Shown here in pieces: positions 21,173 to 32,705 of a stretch of DNA of 64,000 bases (positions are counted from its first letter, which is position 1; every line of letters begins with the position of its first letter). Source of the DNA: Siphonodentalium dalli. Taxonomy: Eukaryota > Mollusca > Scaphopoda > Gadilida > Siphonodentaliidae. The stretch lies in NCBI GenBank assembly GCA_032622095.1, contig CP136066.1:4611784-4675783 (forward strand). The letters run 5' to 3'. The notes under the pieces were generated by a model. The model searched no databases and was not told where the DNA came from. It worked only from the letters and a program-made list of their open reading frames with translations. Both the position numbers and the translations under genes were made by a program.

Positions 21173-21245
21173 GGCCTCGTGGCCTAATGGATAAGGCGTC
21201 TGACTTCGAATCAGAAGATTGCGAGTTCGAGTCTCGTCGGGGTCG
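21173..21245 (+). tRNA. tRNA-Arg-TCG: tRNA-Arg(TCG)
   Basis: Consensus copy (73 nt). Confidence 0.95.
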
Positions 21246-21531
21246 TTTAATTTTTATAACATTTTTATGTTTCCAAATGGTCAAGTTTGGTGTCACCATC
21301 GGCTACGGGTTTTACATGCGCATATTTAGTGTTAATGGGCGCCATTTTCGAAGTTAGCGCATGTTGGGTATCAAATGACAGTCAAGACCATATTCGATTA
21401 TTGGAAATTTGTTCAGGTTCAACATCAAGCGCACACTTCATTATATAAGCGGAGAACGGACATATTGTGGTCTATTGGAAATATAAAAACAAACAAAAGA
21501 TAAAAAAAATATGTATAAAAATTTTCTCCAC

Positions 21532-21623
21532 TCCCTCGAACCGGATTCGAACCAGTGACCTAAGGATAGCTGACAAGTCGTAGCATCTACAGTCCTCCGC
21601 TCTACCAACTGAGCTATCGAGGG
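21532..21623 (-). tRNA. tRNA-Tyr-GTA: tRNA-Tyr(GTA)
   Basis: Consensus copy (92 nt with intron). Confidence 0.95.
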
Positions 21624-21851
21624 TCGGCTGAAATGGTGCGCGCGCAAATTTCGCCTGCTTTTAATAGTCAAACCTGACGAAATTTGTAATTTCGATTCTC
21701 TCATTTATGAATGCAGGAGAATTTTATTCTCACAACGGACACCTGTTTCTCACAGCACGTGTGCGAAAGATCTAGTATTCAATGGAAATAACTAATTTGA
21801 ACATCACATTGGCGCCGCCTTGACTTTACTATGAGGGAAATGGCTTTCGCT

Positions 21852-21924
21852 GGCCTCGTGGCCTAATGGATAAGGCGTCTGACTTCGAATCAGAAGATTG
21901 CGAGTTCGAGTCTCGTCGGGGTCG
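21852..21924 (+). tRNA. tRNA-Arg-TCG: tRNA-Arg(TCG)
   Basis: Consensus copy (73 nt). Confidence 0.95.
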
Positions 21925-22210
21925 TTTAATTTTTATAACATTTTTATGTTTCCAAATGGTCAAGTTTGGTGTCACCATCGGCTACGGGTTTTACATGCGC
22001 ATATTTAGTGTTAATGGGCGCCATTTTCGAAGTTAGCGCATGTTGGGTATCAAATGACAGTCAAGACCATATTCGATTATTGGAAATTTGTTCAGGTTCA
22101 ACATCAAGCGCACACTTCATTATATAAGCGGAGAACGGACATATTGTGGTCTATTGGAAATATAAAAACAAACAAAAGATAAAAAAAATATGTATAAAAA
22201 TTTTCTCCAC

Positions 22211-22291
22211 TCCCTCGAACCAGTGACCTAAGGATAGCTGACAAGTCGTAGCATCTACAGTCCTCCGCTCTACCAACTGAGCTATCGAGGG
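22211..22291 (-). pseudogene. tRNA-Tyr with 11-bp T-arm deletion
   Basis: 81 nt. The T loop and 3' T-stem strand are lost by collapse between two GGTTCGA copies that normally sit 11 nt apart in the T arm and acceptor. The tRNA cannot form a T arm. Confidence 0.93.
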
Positions 22292-22519
22292 TCGGCTGAA
22301 ATGATGCGCGCGCAAATTTCGCCTGCTTTTAATAGTCAAACCTGACGAAATTTGTAATTTCGATTCTCTCATTTATGAATGCAGGAGAATTTTATTCTCA
22401 CAACGGACACCTGTTTCTCACAGCACGTGTGCGAAAGATCTAGTATTCAATGGAAATAACTAATTTGAACATCACATTGGCGCCGCCTTGACTTTACTAT
22501 GAGGGAAATGGCTTTCGCT

Positions 22520-22592
22520 GGCCTCGTGGCCTAATGGATAAGGCGTCTGACTTCGAATCAGAAGATTGCGAGTTCGAGTCTCGTCGGGGTCG
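22520..22592 (+). tRNA. tRNA-Arg-TCG: tRNA-Arg(TCG)
   Basis: Consensus copy (73 nt). Confidence 0.95.
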
Positions 22593-22879
22593 TTTAATTT
22601 TTATAACATTTTTATGTTTCCAAATGGTCAAGTTTGGTGTCACCATCGGCTACGGGTTTTACATGCGCATATTTAGTGTTAATGGGCGCCATTTTCGAAG
22701 TTAGCGCATGTTGGGTATCAAATGACAGTCAAGACCATATTCGATTATTGGAAATTTGTTCAGGTTCAACATCAAGCGCACACTTCATTATATAAGCGGA
22801 GAACGGACATATTGTGGTCTATTGGAAATATAAAAACAAACAAAAGATAAAAAAAAATATGTATAAAAATTTTCTCCAC

Positions 22880-22971
22880 TTCCTCGAACCGGATTCGAAC
22901 CAGTGACCTAAGGATAGCTGACAAGTCGTAGCATCTACAGTCCTCCGCTCTACCAACTGAGCTATCGAGGG
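22880..22971 (-). tRNA. tRNA-Tyr-GTA: tRNA-Tyr(GTA), position-72 variant
   Basis: Full length, A at position 72, linked to an extra T in the downstream T run as in 15,977-16,068. Both are the fifth tRNA-Tyr from the turn-around if the broken copy next to it is counted as zero. Confidence 0.9.
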
Positions 22972-23199
22972 TCGGCTGAAATGGTGCGCGCGCAAATTTC
23001 GCCTGCTTTTAATAGTCAAACCTGACGAAATTTGTAATTTCGATTCTCTCATTTATGAATGCAGGAGAATTTTATTCTCACAACGGACACCTGTTTCTCA
23101 CAGCACGTGTGCGAAAGATCTAGTATTCAATGGAAATAACTAATTTGAACATCACATTGGCGCCGCCTTGACTTTACTATGAGGGAAATGGCTTTCGCT

Positions 23200-23272
23200 G
23201 GCCTCGTGGCCTAATGGATAAGGCGTCTGACTTCGAATCAGAAGATTGCGAGTTCGAGTCTCGTCGGGGTCG
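23200..23272 (+). tRNA. tRNA-Arg-TCG: tRNA-Arg(TCG)
   Basis: Consensus copy (73 nt). Confidence 0.95.
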
Positions 23273-23558
23273 TTTAATTTTTATAACATTTTTATGTTTC
23301 CAAATGGTCAAGTTTGGTGTCACCATCGGCTACGGGTTTTACATGCGCATATTTAGTGTTAATGGGCGCCATTTTCGAAGTTAGCGCATGTTGGGTATCA
23401 AATGACAGTCAAGACCATATTCGATTATTGGAAATTTGTTCAGGTTCAACATCAAGCGCACACTTCATTATATAAGCGGAGAACGGACATATTGTGGTCT
23501 ATTGGAAATATAAAAACAAACAAAAGATAAAAAAAATATGTATAAAAATTTTCTCCAC

Positions 23559-23650
23559 TCCCTCGAACCGGATTCGAACCAGTGACCTAAGGATAGCTGA
23601 CAAGTCGTAGCATCTACAGTCCTCCGCTCTACCAACTGAGCTATCGAGGG
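23559..23650 (-). tRNA. tRNA-Tyr-GTA: tRNA-Tyr(GTA)
   Basis: Consensus copy (92 nt with intron). Confidence 0.95.
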
Positions 23651-23878
23651 TCGGCTGAAATGGTGCGCGCGCAAATTTCGCCTGCTTTTAATAGTCAAAC
23701 CTGACGAAATTTGTAATTTCGATTCTCTCATTTATGAATGCAGGAGAATTTTATTCTCACAACGGACACCTGTTTCTCACAGCACGTGTGCGAAAGATCT
23801 AGTATTCAATGGAAATAACTAATTTGAACATCACATTGGCGCCGCCTTGACTTTACTATGAGGGAAATGGCTTTCGCT

Positions 23879-23951
23879 GGCCTCGTGGCCTAATGGATAA
23901 GGCGTCTGACTTCGAATCAGAAGATTGCGAGTTCGAGTCTCGTCGGGGTCG
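23879..23951 (+). tRNA. tRNA-Arg-TCG: tRNA-Arg(TCG)
   Basis: Consensus copy (73 nt). Confidence 0.95.
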
Positions 23952-24237
23952 TTTAATTTTTATAACATTTTTATGTTTCCAAATGGTCAAGTTTGGTGTC
24001 ACCATCGGCTACGGGTTTTACATGCGCATATTTAGTGTTAATGGGCGCCATTTTCGAAGTTAGCGCATGTTGGGTATCAAATGACAGTCAAGACCATATT
24101 CGATTATTGGAAATTTGTTCAGGTTCAACATCAAGCGCACACTTCATTATATAAGCGGAGAACGGACATATTGTGGTCTATTGGAAATATAAAAACAAAC
24201 AAAAGATAAAAAAAATATGTATAAAAATTTTCTCCAC

Positions 24238-24329
24238 TCCCTCGAACCGGATTCGAACCAGTGACCTAAGGATAGCTGACAAGTCGTAGCATCTACAGTC
24301 CTCCGCTCTACCAACTGAGCTATCGAGGG
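24238..24329 (-). tRNA. tRNA-Tyr-GTA: tRNA-Tyr(GTA)
   Basis: Consensus copy (92 nt with intron). Confidence 0.95.
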
Positions 24330-24557
24330 TCGGCTGAAATGGTGCGCGCGCAAATTTCGCCTGCTTTTAATAGTCAAACCTGACGAAATTTGTAATTTCG
24401 ATTCTCTCATTTATGAATGCAGGAGAATTTTATTCTCACAACGGACACCTGTTTCTCACAGCACGTGTGCGAAAGATCTAGTATTCAATGGAAATAACTA
24501 ATTTGAACATCACATTGGCGCCGCCTTGACTTTACTATGAGGGAAATGGCTTTCGCT

Positions 24558-24630
24558 GGCCTCGTGGCCTAATGGATAAGGCGTCTGACTTCGAATCAGA
24601 AGATTGCGAGTTCGAGTCTCGTCGGGGTCG
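24558..24630 (+). tRNA. tRNA-Arg-TCG: tRNA-Arg(TCG)
   Basis: Consensus copy (73 nt). Confidence 0.95.
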
Positions 24631-24916
24631 TTTAATTTTTATAACATTTTTATGTTTCCAAATGGTCAAGTTTGGTGTCACCATCGGCTACGGGTTTTAC
24701 ATGCGCATATTTAGTGTTAATGGGCGCCATTTTCGAAGTTAGCGCATGTTGGGTATCAAATGACAGTCAAGACCATATTCGATTATTGGAAATTTGTTCA
24801 GGTTCAACATCAAGCGCACACTTCATTATATAAGCGGAGAACGGACATATTGTGGTCTATTGGAAATATAAAAACAAACAAAAGATAAAAAAAATATGTA
24901 TAAAAATTTTCTCCAC

Positions 24917-25008
24917 TCCCTCGAACCGGATTCGAACCAGTGACCTAAGGATAGCTGACAAGTCGTAGCATCTACAGTCCTCCGCTCTACCAACTGAGCT
25001 ATCGAGGG
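24917..25008 (-). tRNA. tRNA-Tyr-GTA: tRNA-Tyr(GTA)
   Basis: Consensus copy (92 nt with intron). Confidence 0.95.
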
Positions 25009-25236
25009 TCGGCTGAAATGGTGCGCGCGCAAATTTCGCCTGCTTTTAATAGTCAAACCTGACGAAATTTGTAATTTCGATTCTCTCATTTATGAATGCA
25101 GGAGAATTTTATTCTCACAACGGACACCTGTTTCTCACAGCACGTGTGCGAAAGATCTAGTATTCAATGGAAATAACTAATTTGAACATCACATTGGCGC
25201 CGCCTTGACTTTACTATGAGGGAAATGGCTTTCGCT

Positions 25237-25309
25237 GGCCTCGTGGCCTAATGGATAAGGCGTCTGACTTTGAATCAGAAGATTGCGAGTTCGAGTCTCG
25301 TCGGGGTCG
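25237..25309 (+). tRNA. tRNA-Arg body with anticodon TTG (reads Gln CAA)
   Basis: Identical to the consensus except C to T at position 35 (25,271), so the loop reads CTTTGAA and the anticodon is TTG. All stems and both internal promoter boxes are intact, so it should be transcribed if its neighbours are. C35 is the main ArgRS identity base in well-studied systems, so arginylation is probably reduced. Charging with Gln, Arg or nothing cannot be told from sequence. A base error in the assembly is the main alternative. Confidence 0.85.
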
Positions 25310-25595
25310 TTTAATTTTTATAACATTTTTATGTTTCCAAATGGTCAAGTTTGGTGTCACCATCGGCTACGGGTTTTACATGCGCATATTTAGTGTTAAT
25401 GGGCGCCATTTTCGAAGTTAGCGCATGTTGGGTATCAAATGACAGTCAAGACCATATTCGATTATTGGAAATTTGTTCAGGTTCAACATCAAGCGCACAC
25501 TTCATTATATAAGCGGAGAACGGACATATTGTGGTCTATTGGAAATATAAAAACAAACAAAAGATAAAAAAAATATGTATAAAAATTTTCTCCAC

Positions 25596-25687
25596 TCCCT
25601 CGAACCGGATTCGAACCAGTGACCTAAGGATAGCTGACAAGTCGTAGCATCTACAGTCCTCCGCTCTACCAACTGAGCTATCGAGGG
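25596..25687 (-). tRNA. tRNA-Tyr-GTA: tRNA-Tyr(GTA)
   Basis: Consensus copy (92 nt with intron). Confidence 0.95.
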
Positions 25688-25915
25688 TCGGCTGAAATGG
25701 TGCGCGCGCAAATTTCGCCTGCTTTTAATAGTCAAACCTGACGAAATTTGTAATTTCGATTCTCTCATTTATGAATGCAGGAGAATTTTATTCTCACAAC
25801 GGACACCTGTTTCTCACAGCACGTGTGCGAAAGATCTAGTATTCAATGGAAATAACTAATTTGAACATCACATTGGCGCCGCCTTGACTTTACTATGAGG
25901 GAAATGGCTTTCGCT

Positions 25916-25988
25916 GGCCTCGTGGCCTAATGGATAAGGCGTCTGACTTCGAATCAGAAGATTGCGAGTTCGAGTCTCGTCGGGGTCG
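25916..25988 (+). tRNA. tRNA-Arg-TCG: tRNA-Arg(TCG)
   Basis: Consensus copy (73 nt). Confidence 0.95.
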
Positions 25989-26274
25989 TTTAATTTTTAT
26001 AACATTTTTATGTTTCCAAATGGTCAAGTTTGGTGTCACCATCGGCTACGGGTTTTACATGCGCATATTTAGTGTTAATGGGCGCCATTTTCGAAGTTAG
26101 CGCATGTTGGGTATCAAATGACAGTCAAGACCATATTCGATTATTGGAAATTTGTTCAGGTTCAACATCAAGCGCACACTTCATTATATAAGCGGAGAAC
26201 GGACATATTGTGGTCTATTGGAAATATAAAAACAAACAAAAGATAAAAAAAATATGTATAAAAATTTTCTCCAC

Positions 26275-26366
26275 TCCCTCGAACCGGATTCGAACCAGTG
26301 ACCTAAGGATAGCTGACAAGTCGTAGCATCTACAGTCCTCCGCTCTTCCAACTGAGCTATCGAGGG
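26275..26366 (-). tRNA. tRNA-Tyr-GTA: tRNA-Tyr(GTA), T20A variant
   Basis: Full length with A instead of T at D-loop position 20. First of five such copies, all in the inverted block. Confidence 0.92.
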
Positions 26367-26594
26367 TCGGCTGAAATGGTGCGCGCGCAAATTTCGCCTG
26401 CTTTTAATAGTCAAACCTGACGAAATTTGTAATTTCGATTCTCTCATTTATGAATGCAGGAGAATTTTATTCTCACAACGGACACCTGTTTCTCACAGCA
26501 CGTGTGCGAAAGATCTAGTATTCAATGGAAATAACTAATTTGAACATCACATTGGCGCCGCCTTGACTTTACTATGAGGGAAATGGCTTTCGCT

Positions 26595-26667
26595 GGCCTC
26601 GTGGCCTAATGGATAAGGCGTCTGACTTCGAATCAGAAGATTGCGAGTTCGAGTCTCGTCGGGGTCG
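26595..26667 (+). tRNA. tRNA-Arg-TCG: tRNA-Arg(TCG)
   Basis: Consensus copy (73 nt). Confidence 0.95.
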
Positions 26668-26953
26668 TTTAATTTTTATAACATTTTTATGTTTCCAAAT
26701 GGTCAAGTTTGGTGTCACCATCGGCTACGGGTTTTACATGCGCATATTTAGTGTTAATGGGCGCCATTTTCGAAGTTAGCGCATGTTGGGTATCAAATGA
26801 CAGTCAAGACCATATTCGATTATTGGAAATTTGTTCAGGTTCAACATCAAGCGCACACTTCATTATATAAGCGGAGAACGGACATATTGTGGTCTATTGG
26901 AAATATAAAAACAAACAAAAGATAAAAAAAATATGTATAAAAATTTTCTCCAC

Positions 26954-27045
26954 TCCCTCGAACCGGATTCGAACCAGTGACCTAAGGATAGCTGACAAGT
27001 CGTAGCATCTACAGTCCTCCGCTCTACCAACTGAGCTATCGAGGG
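26954..27045 (-). tRNA. tRNA-Tyr-GTA: tRNA-Tyr(GTA)
   Basis: Consensus copy (92 nt with intron). Confidence 0.95.
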
Positions 27046-27273
27046 TCGGCTGAAATGGTGCGCGCGCAAATTTCGCCTGCTTTTAATAGTCAAACCTGAC
27101 GAAATTTGTAATTTCGATTCTCTCATTTATGAATGCAGGAGAATTTTATTCTCACAACGGACACCTGTTTCTCACAGCACGTGTGCGAAAGATCTAGTAT
27201 TCAATGGAAATAACTAATTTGAACATCACATTGGCGCCGCCTTGACTTTACTATGAGGGAAATGGCTTTCGCT

Positions 27274-27346
27274 GGCCTCGTGGCCTAATGGATAAGGCGT
27301 CTGACTTCGAATCAGAAGATTGCGAGTTCGAGTCTCGTCGGGGTCG
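27274..27346 (+). tRNA. tRNA-Arg-TCG: tRNA-Arg(TCG)
   Basis: Consensus copy (73 nt). Confidence 0.95.
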
Positions 27347-27632
27347 TTTAATTTTTATAACATTTTTATGTTTCCAAATGGTCAAGTTTGGTGTCACCAT
27401 CGGCTACGGGTTTTACATGCGCATATTTAGTGTTAATGGGCGCCATTTTCGAAGTTAGCGCATGTTGGGTATCAAATGACAGTCAAGACCATATTCGATT
27501 ATTGGAAATTTGTTCAGGTTCAACATCAAGCGCACACTTCATTATATAAGCGGAGAACGGACATATTGTGGTCTATTGGAAATATAAAAACAAACAAAAG
27601 ATAAAAAAAATATGTATAAAAATTTTCTCCAC

Positions 27633-27724
27633 TCCCTCGAACCGGATTCGAACCAGTGACCTAAGGATAGCTGACAAGTCGTAGCATCTACAGTCCTCCG
27701 CTCTACCAACTGAGCTATCGAGGG
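27633..27724 (-). tRNA. tRNA-Tyr-GTA: tRNA-Tyr(GTA)
   Basis: Consensus copy (92 nt with intron). Confidence 0.95.
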
Positions 27725-27952
27725 TCGGCTGAAATGGTGCGCGCGCAAATTTCGCCTGCTTTTAATAGTCAAACCTGACGAAATTTGTAATTTCGATTCT
27801 CTCATTTATGAATGCAGGAGAATTTTATTCTCACAACGGACACCTGTTTCTCACAGCACGTGTGCGAAAGATCTAGTATTCAATGGAAATAACTAATTTG
27901 AACATCACATTGGCGCCGCCTTGACTTTACTATGAGGGAAATGGCTTTCGCT

Positions 27953-28025
27953 GGCCTCGTGGCCTAATGGATAAGGCGTCTGACTTCGAATCAGAAGATT
28001 GCGAGTTCGAGTCTCGTCGGGGTCG
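27953..28025 (+). tRNA. tRNA-Arg-TCG: tRNA-Arg(TCG)
   Basis: Consensus copy (73 nt). Confidence 0.95.
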
Positions 28026-28311
28026 TTTAATTTTTATAACATTTTTATGTTTCCAAATGGTCAAGTTTGGTGTCACCATCGGCTACGGGTTTTACATGCG
28101 CATATTTAGTGTTAATGGGCGCCATTTTCGAAGTTAGCGCATGTTGGGTATCAAATGACAGTCAAGACCATATTCGATTATTGGAAATTTGTTCAGGTTC
28201 AACATCAAGCGCACACTTCATTATATAAGCGGAGAACGGACATATTGTGGTCTATTGGAAATATAAAAACAAACAAAAGATAAAAAAAATATGTATAAAA
28301 ATTTTCTCCAC

Positions 28312-28403
28312 TCCCTCGAACCGGATTCGAACCAGTGACCTAAGGATAGCTGACAAGTCGTAGCATCTACAGTCCTCCGCTCTACCAACTGAGCTATCGA
28401 GGG
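28312..28403 (-). tRNA. tRNA-Tyr-GTA: tRNA-Tyr(GTA)
   Basis: Consensus copy (92 nt with intron). Confidence 0.95.
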
Positions 28404-28631
28404 TCGGCTGAAATGGTGCGCGCGCAAATTTCGCCTGCTTTTAATAGTCAAACCTGACGAAATTTGTAATTTCGATTCTCTCATTTATGAATGCAGGAGA
28501 ATTTTATTCTCACAACGGACACCTGTTTCTCACAGCACGTGTGCGAAAGATCTAGTATTCAATGGAAATAACTAATTTGAACATCACATTGGCGCCGCCT
28601 TGACTTTACTATGAGGGAAATGGCTTTCGCT

Positions 28632-28704
28632 GGCCTCGTGGCCTAATGGATAAGGCGTCTGACTTCGAATCAGAAGATTGCGAGTTCGAGTCTCGTCGGG
28701 GTCG
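28632..28704 (+). tRNA. tRNA-Arg-TCG: tRNA-Arg(TCG)
   Basis: Consensus copy (73 nt). Confidence 0.95.
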
Positions 28705-28990
28705 TTTAATTTTTATAACATTTTTATGTTTCCAAATGGTCAAGTTTGGTGTCACCATCGGCTACGGGTTTTACATGCGCATATTTAGTGTTAATGGGCG
28801 CCATTTTCGAAGTTAGCGCATGTTGGGTATCAAATGACAGTCAAGACCATATTCGATTATTGGAAATTTGTTCAGGTTCAACATCAAGCGCACACTTCAT
28901 TATATAAGCGGAGAACGGACATATTGTGGTCTATTGGAAATATAAAAACAAACAAAAGATAAAAAAAATATGTATAAAAATTTTCTCCAC

Positions 28991-29082
28991 TCCCTCGAAC
29001 CGGATTCGAACCAGTGACCTAAGGATAGCTGACAAGTCGTAGCATCTACAGTCCTCCGCTCTACCAACTGAGCTATCGAGGG
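28991..29082 (-). tRNA. tRNA-Tyr-GTA: tRNA-Tyr(GTA)
   Basis: Consensus copy (92 nt with intron). Confidence 0.95.
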
Positions 29083-29310
29083 TCGGCTGAAATGGTGCGC
29101 GCGCAAATTTCGCCTGCTTTTAATAGTCAAACCTGACGAAATTTGTAATTTCGATTCTCTCATTTATGAATGCAGGAGAATTTTATTCTCACAACGGACA
29201 CCTGTTTCTCACAGCACGTGTGCGAAAGATCTAGTATTCAATGGAAATAACTAATTTGAACATCACATTGGCGCCGCCTTGACTTTACTATGAGGGAAAT
29301 GGCTTTCGCT

Positions 29311-29383
29311 GGCCTCGTGGCCTAATGGATAAGGCGTCTGACTTCGAATCAGAAGATTGCGAGTTCGAGTCTCGTCGGGGTCG
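29311..29383 (+). tRNA. tRNA-Arg-TCG: tRNA-Arg(TCG)
   Basis: Consensus copy (73 nt). Confidence 0.95.
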
Positions 29384-29669
29384 TTTAATTTTTATAACAT
29401 TTTTATGTTTCCAAATGGTCAAGTTTGGTGTCACCATCGGCTACGGGTTTTACATGCGCATATTTAGTGTTAATGGGCGCCATTTTCGAAGTTAGCGCAT
29501 GTTGGGTATCAAATGACAGTCAAGACCATATTCGATTATTGGAAATTTGTTCAGGTTCAACATCAAGCGCACACTTCATTATATAAGCGGAGAACGGACA
29601 TATTGTGGTCTATTGGAAATATAAAAACAAACAAAAGATAAAAAAAATATGTATAAAAATTTTCTCCAC

Positions 29670-29761
29670 TCCCTCGAACCGGATTCGAACCAGTGACCTA
29701 AGGATAGCTGACAAGTCGTAGCATCTACAGTCCTCCGCTCTTCCAACTGAGCTATCGAGGG
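29670..29761 (-). tRNA. tRNA-Tyr-GTA: tRNA-Tyr(GTA), T20A variant
   Basis: Full length, T20A in the D loop. Confidence 0.92.
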
Positions 29762-29989
29762 TCGGCTGAAATGGTGCGCGCGCAAATTTCGCCTGCTTTT
29801 AATAGTCAAACCTGACGAAATTTGTAATTTCGATTCTCTCATTTATGAATGCAGGAGAATTTTATTCTCACAACGGACACCTGTTTCTCACAGCACGTGT
29901 GCGAAAGATCTAGTATTCAATGGAAATAACTAATTTGAACATCACATTGGCGCCGCCTTGACTTTACTATGAGGGAAATGGCTTTCGCT

Positions 29990-30062
29990 GGCCTCGTGGC
30001 CTAATGGATAAGGCGTCTGACTTCGAATCAGAAGATTGCGAGTTCGAGTCTCGTCGGGGTCG
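29990..30062 (+). tRNA. tRNA-Arg-TCG: tRNA-Arg(TCG)
   Basis: Consensus copy (73 nt). Confidence 0.95.
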
Positions 30063-30348
30063 TTTAATTTTTATAACATTTTTATGTTTCCAAATGGTCA
30101 AGTTTGGTGTCACCATCGGCTACGGGTTTTACATGCGCATATTTAGTGTTAATGGGCGCCATTTTCGAAGTTAGCGCATGTTGGGTATCAAATGACAGTC
30201 AAGACCATATTCGATTATTGGAAATTTGTTCAGGTTCAACATCAAGCGCACACTTCATTATATAAGCGGAGAACGGACATATTGTGGTCTATTGGAAATA
30301 TAAAAACAAACAAAAGATAAAAAAAATATGTATAAAAATTTTCTCCAC

Positions 30349-30440
30349 TCCCTCGAACCGGATTCGAACCAGTGACCTAAGGATAGCTGACAAGTCGTAG
30401 CATCTACAGTCCTCCGCTCTACCAACTGAGCTATCGAGGG
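30349..30440 (-). tRNA. tRNA-Tyr-GTA: tRNA-Tyr(GTA)
   Basis: Consensus copy (92 nt with intron). Confidence 0.95.
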
Positions 30441-30668
30441 TCGGCTGAAATGGTGCGCGCGCAAATTTCGCCTGCTTTTAATAGTCAAACCTGACGAAAT
30501 TTGTAATTTCGATTCTCTCATTTATGAATGCAGGAGAATTTTATTCTCACAACGGACACCTGTTTCTCACAGCACGTGTGCGAAAGATCTAGTATTCAAT
30601 GGAAATAACTAATTTGAACATCACATTGGCGCCGCCTTGACTTTATTATGAGGGAAATGGCTTTCGCT

Positions 30669-30741
30669 GGCCTCGTGGCCTAATGGATAAGGCGTCTGAC
30701 TTCGAATCAGAAGATTGCGAGTTCGAGTCTCGTCGGGGTCG
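30669..30741 (+). tRNA. tRNA-Arg-TCG: tRNA-Arg(TCG)
   Basis: Consensus copy (73 nt). A C to T change lies at 30,646, just upstream. Confidence 0.95.
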
Positions 30742-31027
30742 TTTAATTTTTATAACATTTTTATGTTTCCAAATGGTCAAGTTTGGTGTCACCATCGGCT
30801 ACGGGTTTTACATGCGCATATTTAGTGTTAATGGGCGCCATTTTCGAAGTTAGCGCATGTTGGGTATCAAATGACAGTCAAGACCATATTCGATTATTGG
30901 AAATTTGTTCAGGTTCAACATCAAGCGCACACTTCATTATATAAGCGGAGAACGGACATATTGTGGTCTATTGGAAATATAAAAACAAACAAAAGATAAA
31001 AAAAATATGTATAAAAATTTTCTCCAC

Positions 31028-31119
31028 TCCCTCGAACCGGATTCGAACCAGTGACCTAAGGATAGCTGACAAGTCGTAGCATCTACAGTCCTCCGCTCTT
31101 CCAACTGAGCTATCGAGGG
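31028..31119 (-). tRNA. tRNA-Tyr-GTA: tRNA-Tyr(GTA), T20A variant
   Basis: Full length, T20A in the D loop. The 5' leader also has a local change near 31,150. Confidence 0.92.
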
Positions 31120-31347
31120 TCGGCTGAAATGGTGCGCGCGCAAATTTCGTATGCTTTTAATAGTCAAACCTGACGAAATTTGTAATTTCGATTCTCTCAT
31201 TTATGAATGCAGGAGAATTTTATTCTCACAACGGACACCTGTTTCTCACAGCACGTGTGCGAAAGATCTAGTATTCAATGGAAATAACTAATTTGAACAT
31301 CACATTGGCGCCGCCTTGACTTTACTATGAGGGAAATGGCTTTCGCT

Positions 31348-31420
31348 GGCCTCGTGGCCTAATGGATAAGGCGTCTGACTTCGAATCAGAAGATTGCGAG
31401 TTCGAGTCTCGTCGGGGTCG
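31348..31420 (+). tRNA. tRNA-Arg-TCG: tRNA-Arg(TCG)
   Basis: Consensus copy (73 nt). Confidence 0.95.
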
Positions 31421-31706
31421 TTTAATTTTTATAACATTTTTATGTTTCCAAATGGTCAAGTTTGGTGTCACCATCGGCTACGGGTTTTACATGCGCATAT
31501 TTAGTGTTAATGGGCGCCATTTTCGAAGTTAGCGCATGTTGGGTATCAAATGACAGTCAAGACCATATTCGATTATTGGAAATTTGTTCAGGTTCAACAT
31601 CAAGCGCACACTTCATTATATAAGCGGAGAACGGACATATTGTGGTCTATTGGAAATATAAAAACAAACAAAAGATAAAAAAAATATGTATAAAAATTTT
31701 CTCCAC

Positions 31707-31798
31707 TCCCTCGAACCGGATTCGAACCAGTGACCTAAGGATAGCTGACAAGTCGTAGCATCTACAGTCCTCCGCTCTACCAACTGAGCTATCGAGGG
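31707..31798 (-). tRNA. tRNA-Tyr-GTA: tRNA-Tyr(GTA)
   Basis: Consensus copy (92 nt with intron). Confidence 0.95.
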
Positions 31799-32026
31799 TC
31801 GGCTGAAATGGTGCGCGCGCAAATTTCGCCTGCTTTTAATAGTCAAACCTGACGAAATTTGTAATTTCGATTCTCTCATTTATGAATGCAGGAGAATTTT
31901 ATTCTCACAACGGACACCTGTTTCTCACAGCACGTGTGCGAAAGATCTAGTATTCAATGGAAATAACTAATTTGAACATCACATTGGCGCCGCCTTGACT
32001 TTACTATGAGGGAAATGGCTTTCGCT

Positions 32027-32099
32027 GGCCTCGTGGCCTAATGGATAAGGCGTCTGACTTCGAATCAGAAGATTGCGAGTTCGAGTCTCGTCGGGGTCG
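32027..32099 (+). tRNA. tRNA-Arg-TCG: tRNA-Arg(TCG)
   Basis: Consensus copy (73 nt). Confidence 0.95.
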
Positions 32100-32385
32100 T
32101 TTAATTTTTATAACATTTTTATGTTTCCAAATGGTCAAGTTTGGTGTCACCATCGGCTACGGGTTTTACATGCGCATATTTAGTGTTAATGGGCGCCATT
32201 TTCGAAGTTAGCGCATGTTGGGTATCAAATGACAGTCAAGACCATATTCGATTATTGGAAATTTGTTCAGGTTCAACATCAAGCGCACACTTCATTATAT
32301 AAGCGGAGAACGGACATATTGTGGTCTATTGGAAATATAAAAACAAACAAAAGATAAAAAAAATATGTATAAAAATTTTCTCCAC

Positions 32386-32477
32386 TCCCTCGAACCGGAT
32401 TCGAACCAGTGACCTAAGGATAGCTGACAAGTCGTAGCATCTACAGTCCTCCGCTCTACCAACTGAGCTATCGAGGG
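32386..32477 (-). tRNA. tRNA-Tyr-GTA: tRNA-Tyr(GTA)
   Basis: Consensus copy (92 nt with intron). Confidence 0.95.
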
Positions 32478-32705
32478 TCGGCTGAAATGGTGCGCGCGCA
32501 AATTTCGCCTGCTTTTAATAGTCAAACCTGACGAAATTTGTAATTTCGATTCTCTCATTTATGAATGCAGGAGAATTTTATTCTCACAACGGACACCTGT
32601 TTCTCACAGCACGTGTGCGAAAGATCTAGTATTCAATGGAAATAACTAATTTGAACATCACATTGGCGCCGCCTTGACTTTACTATGAGGGAAATGGCTT
32701 TCGCT

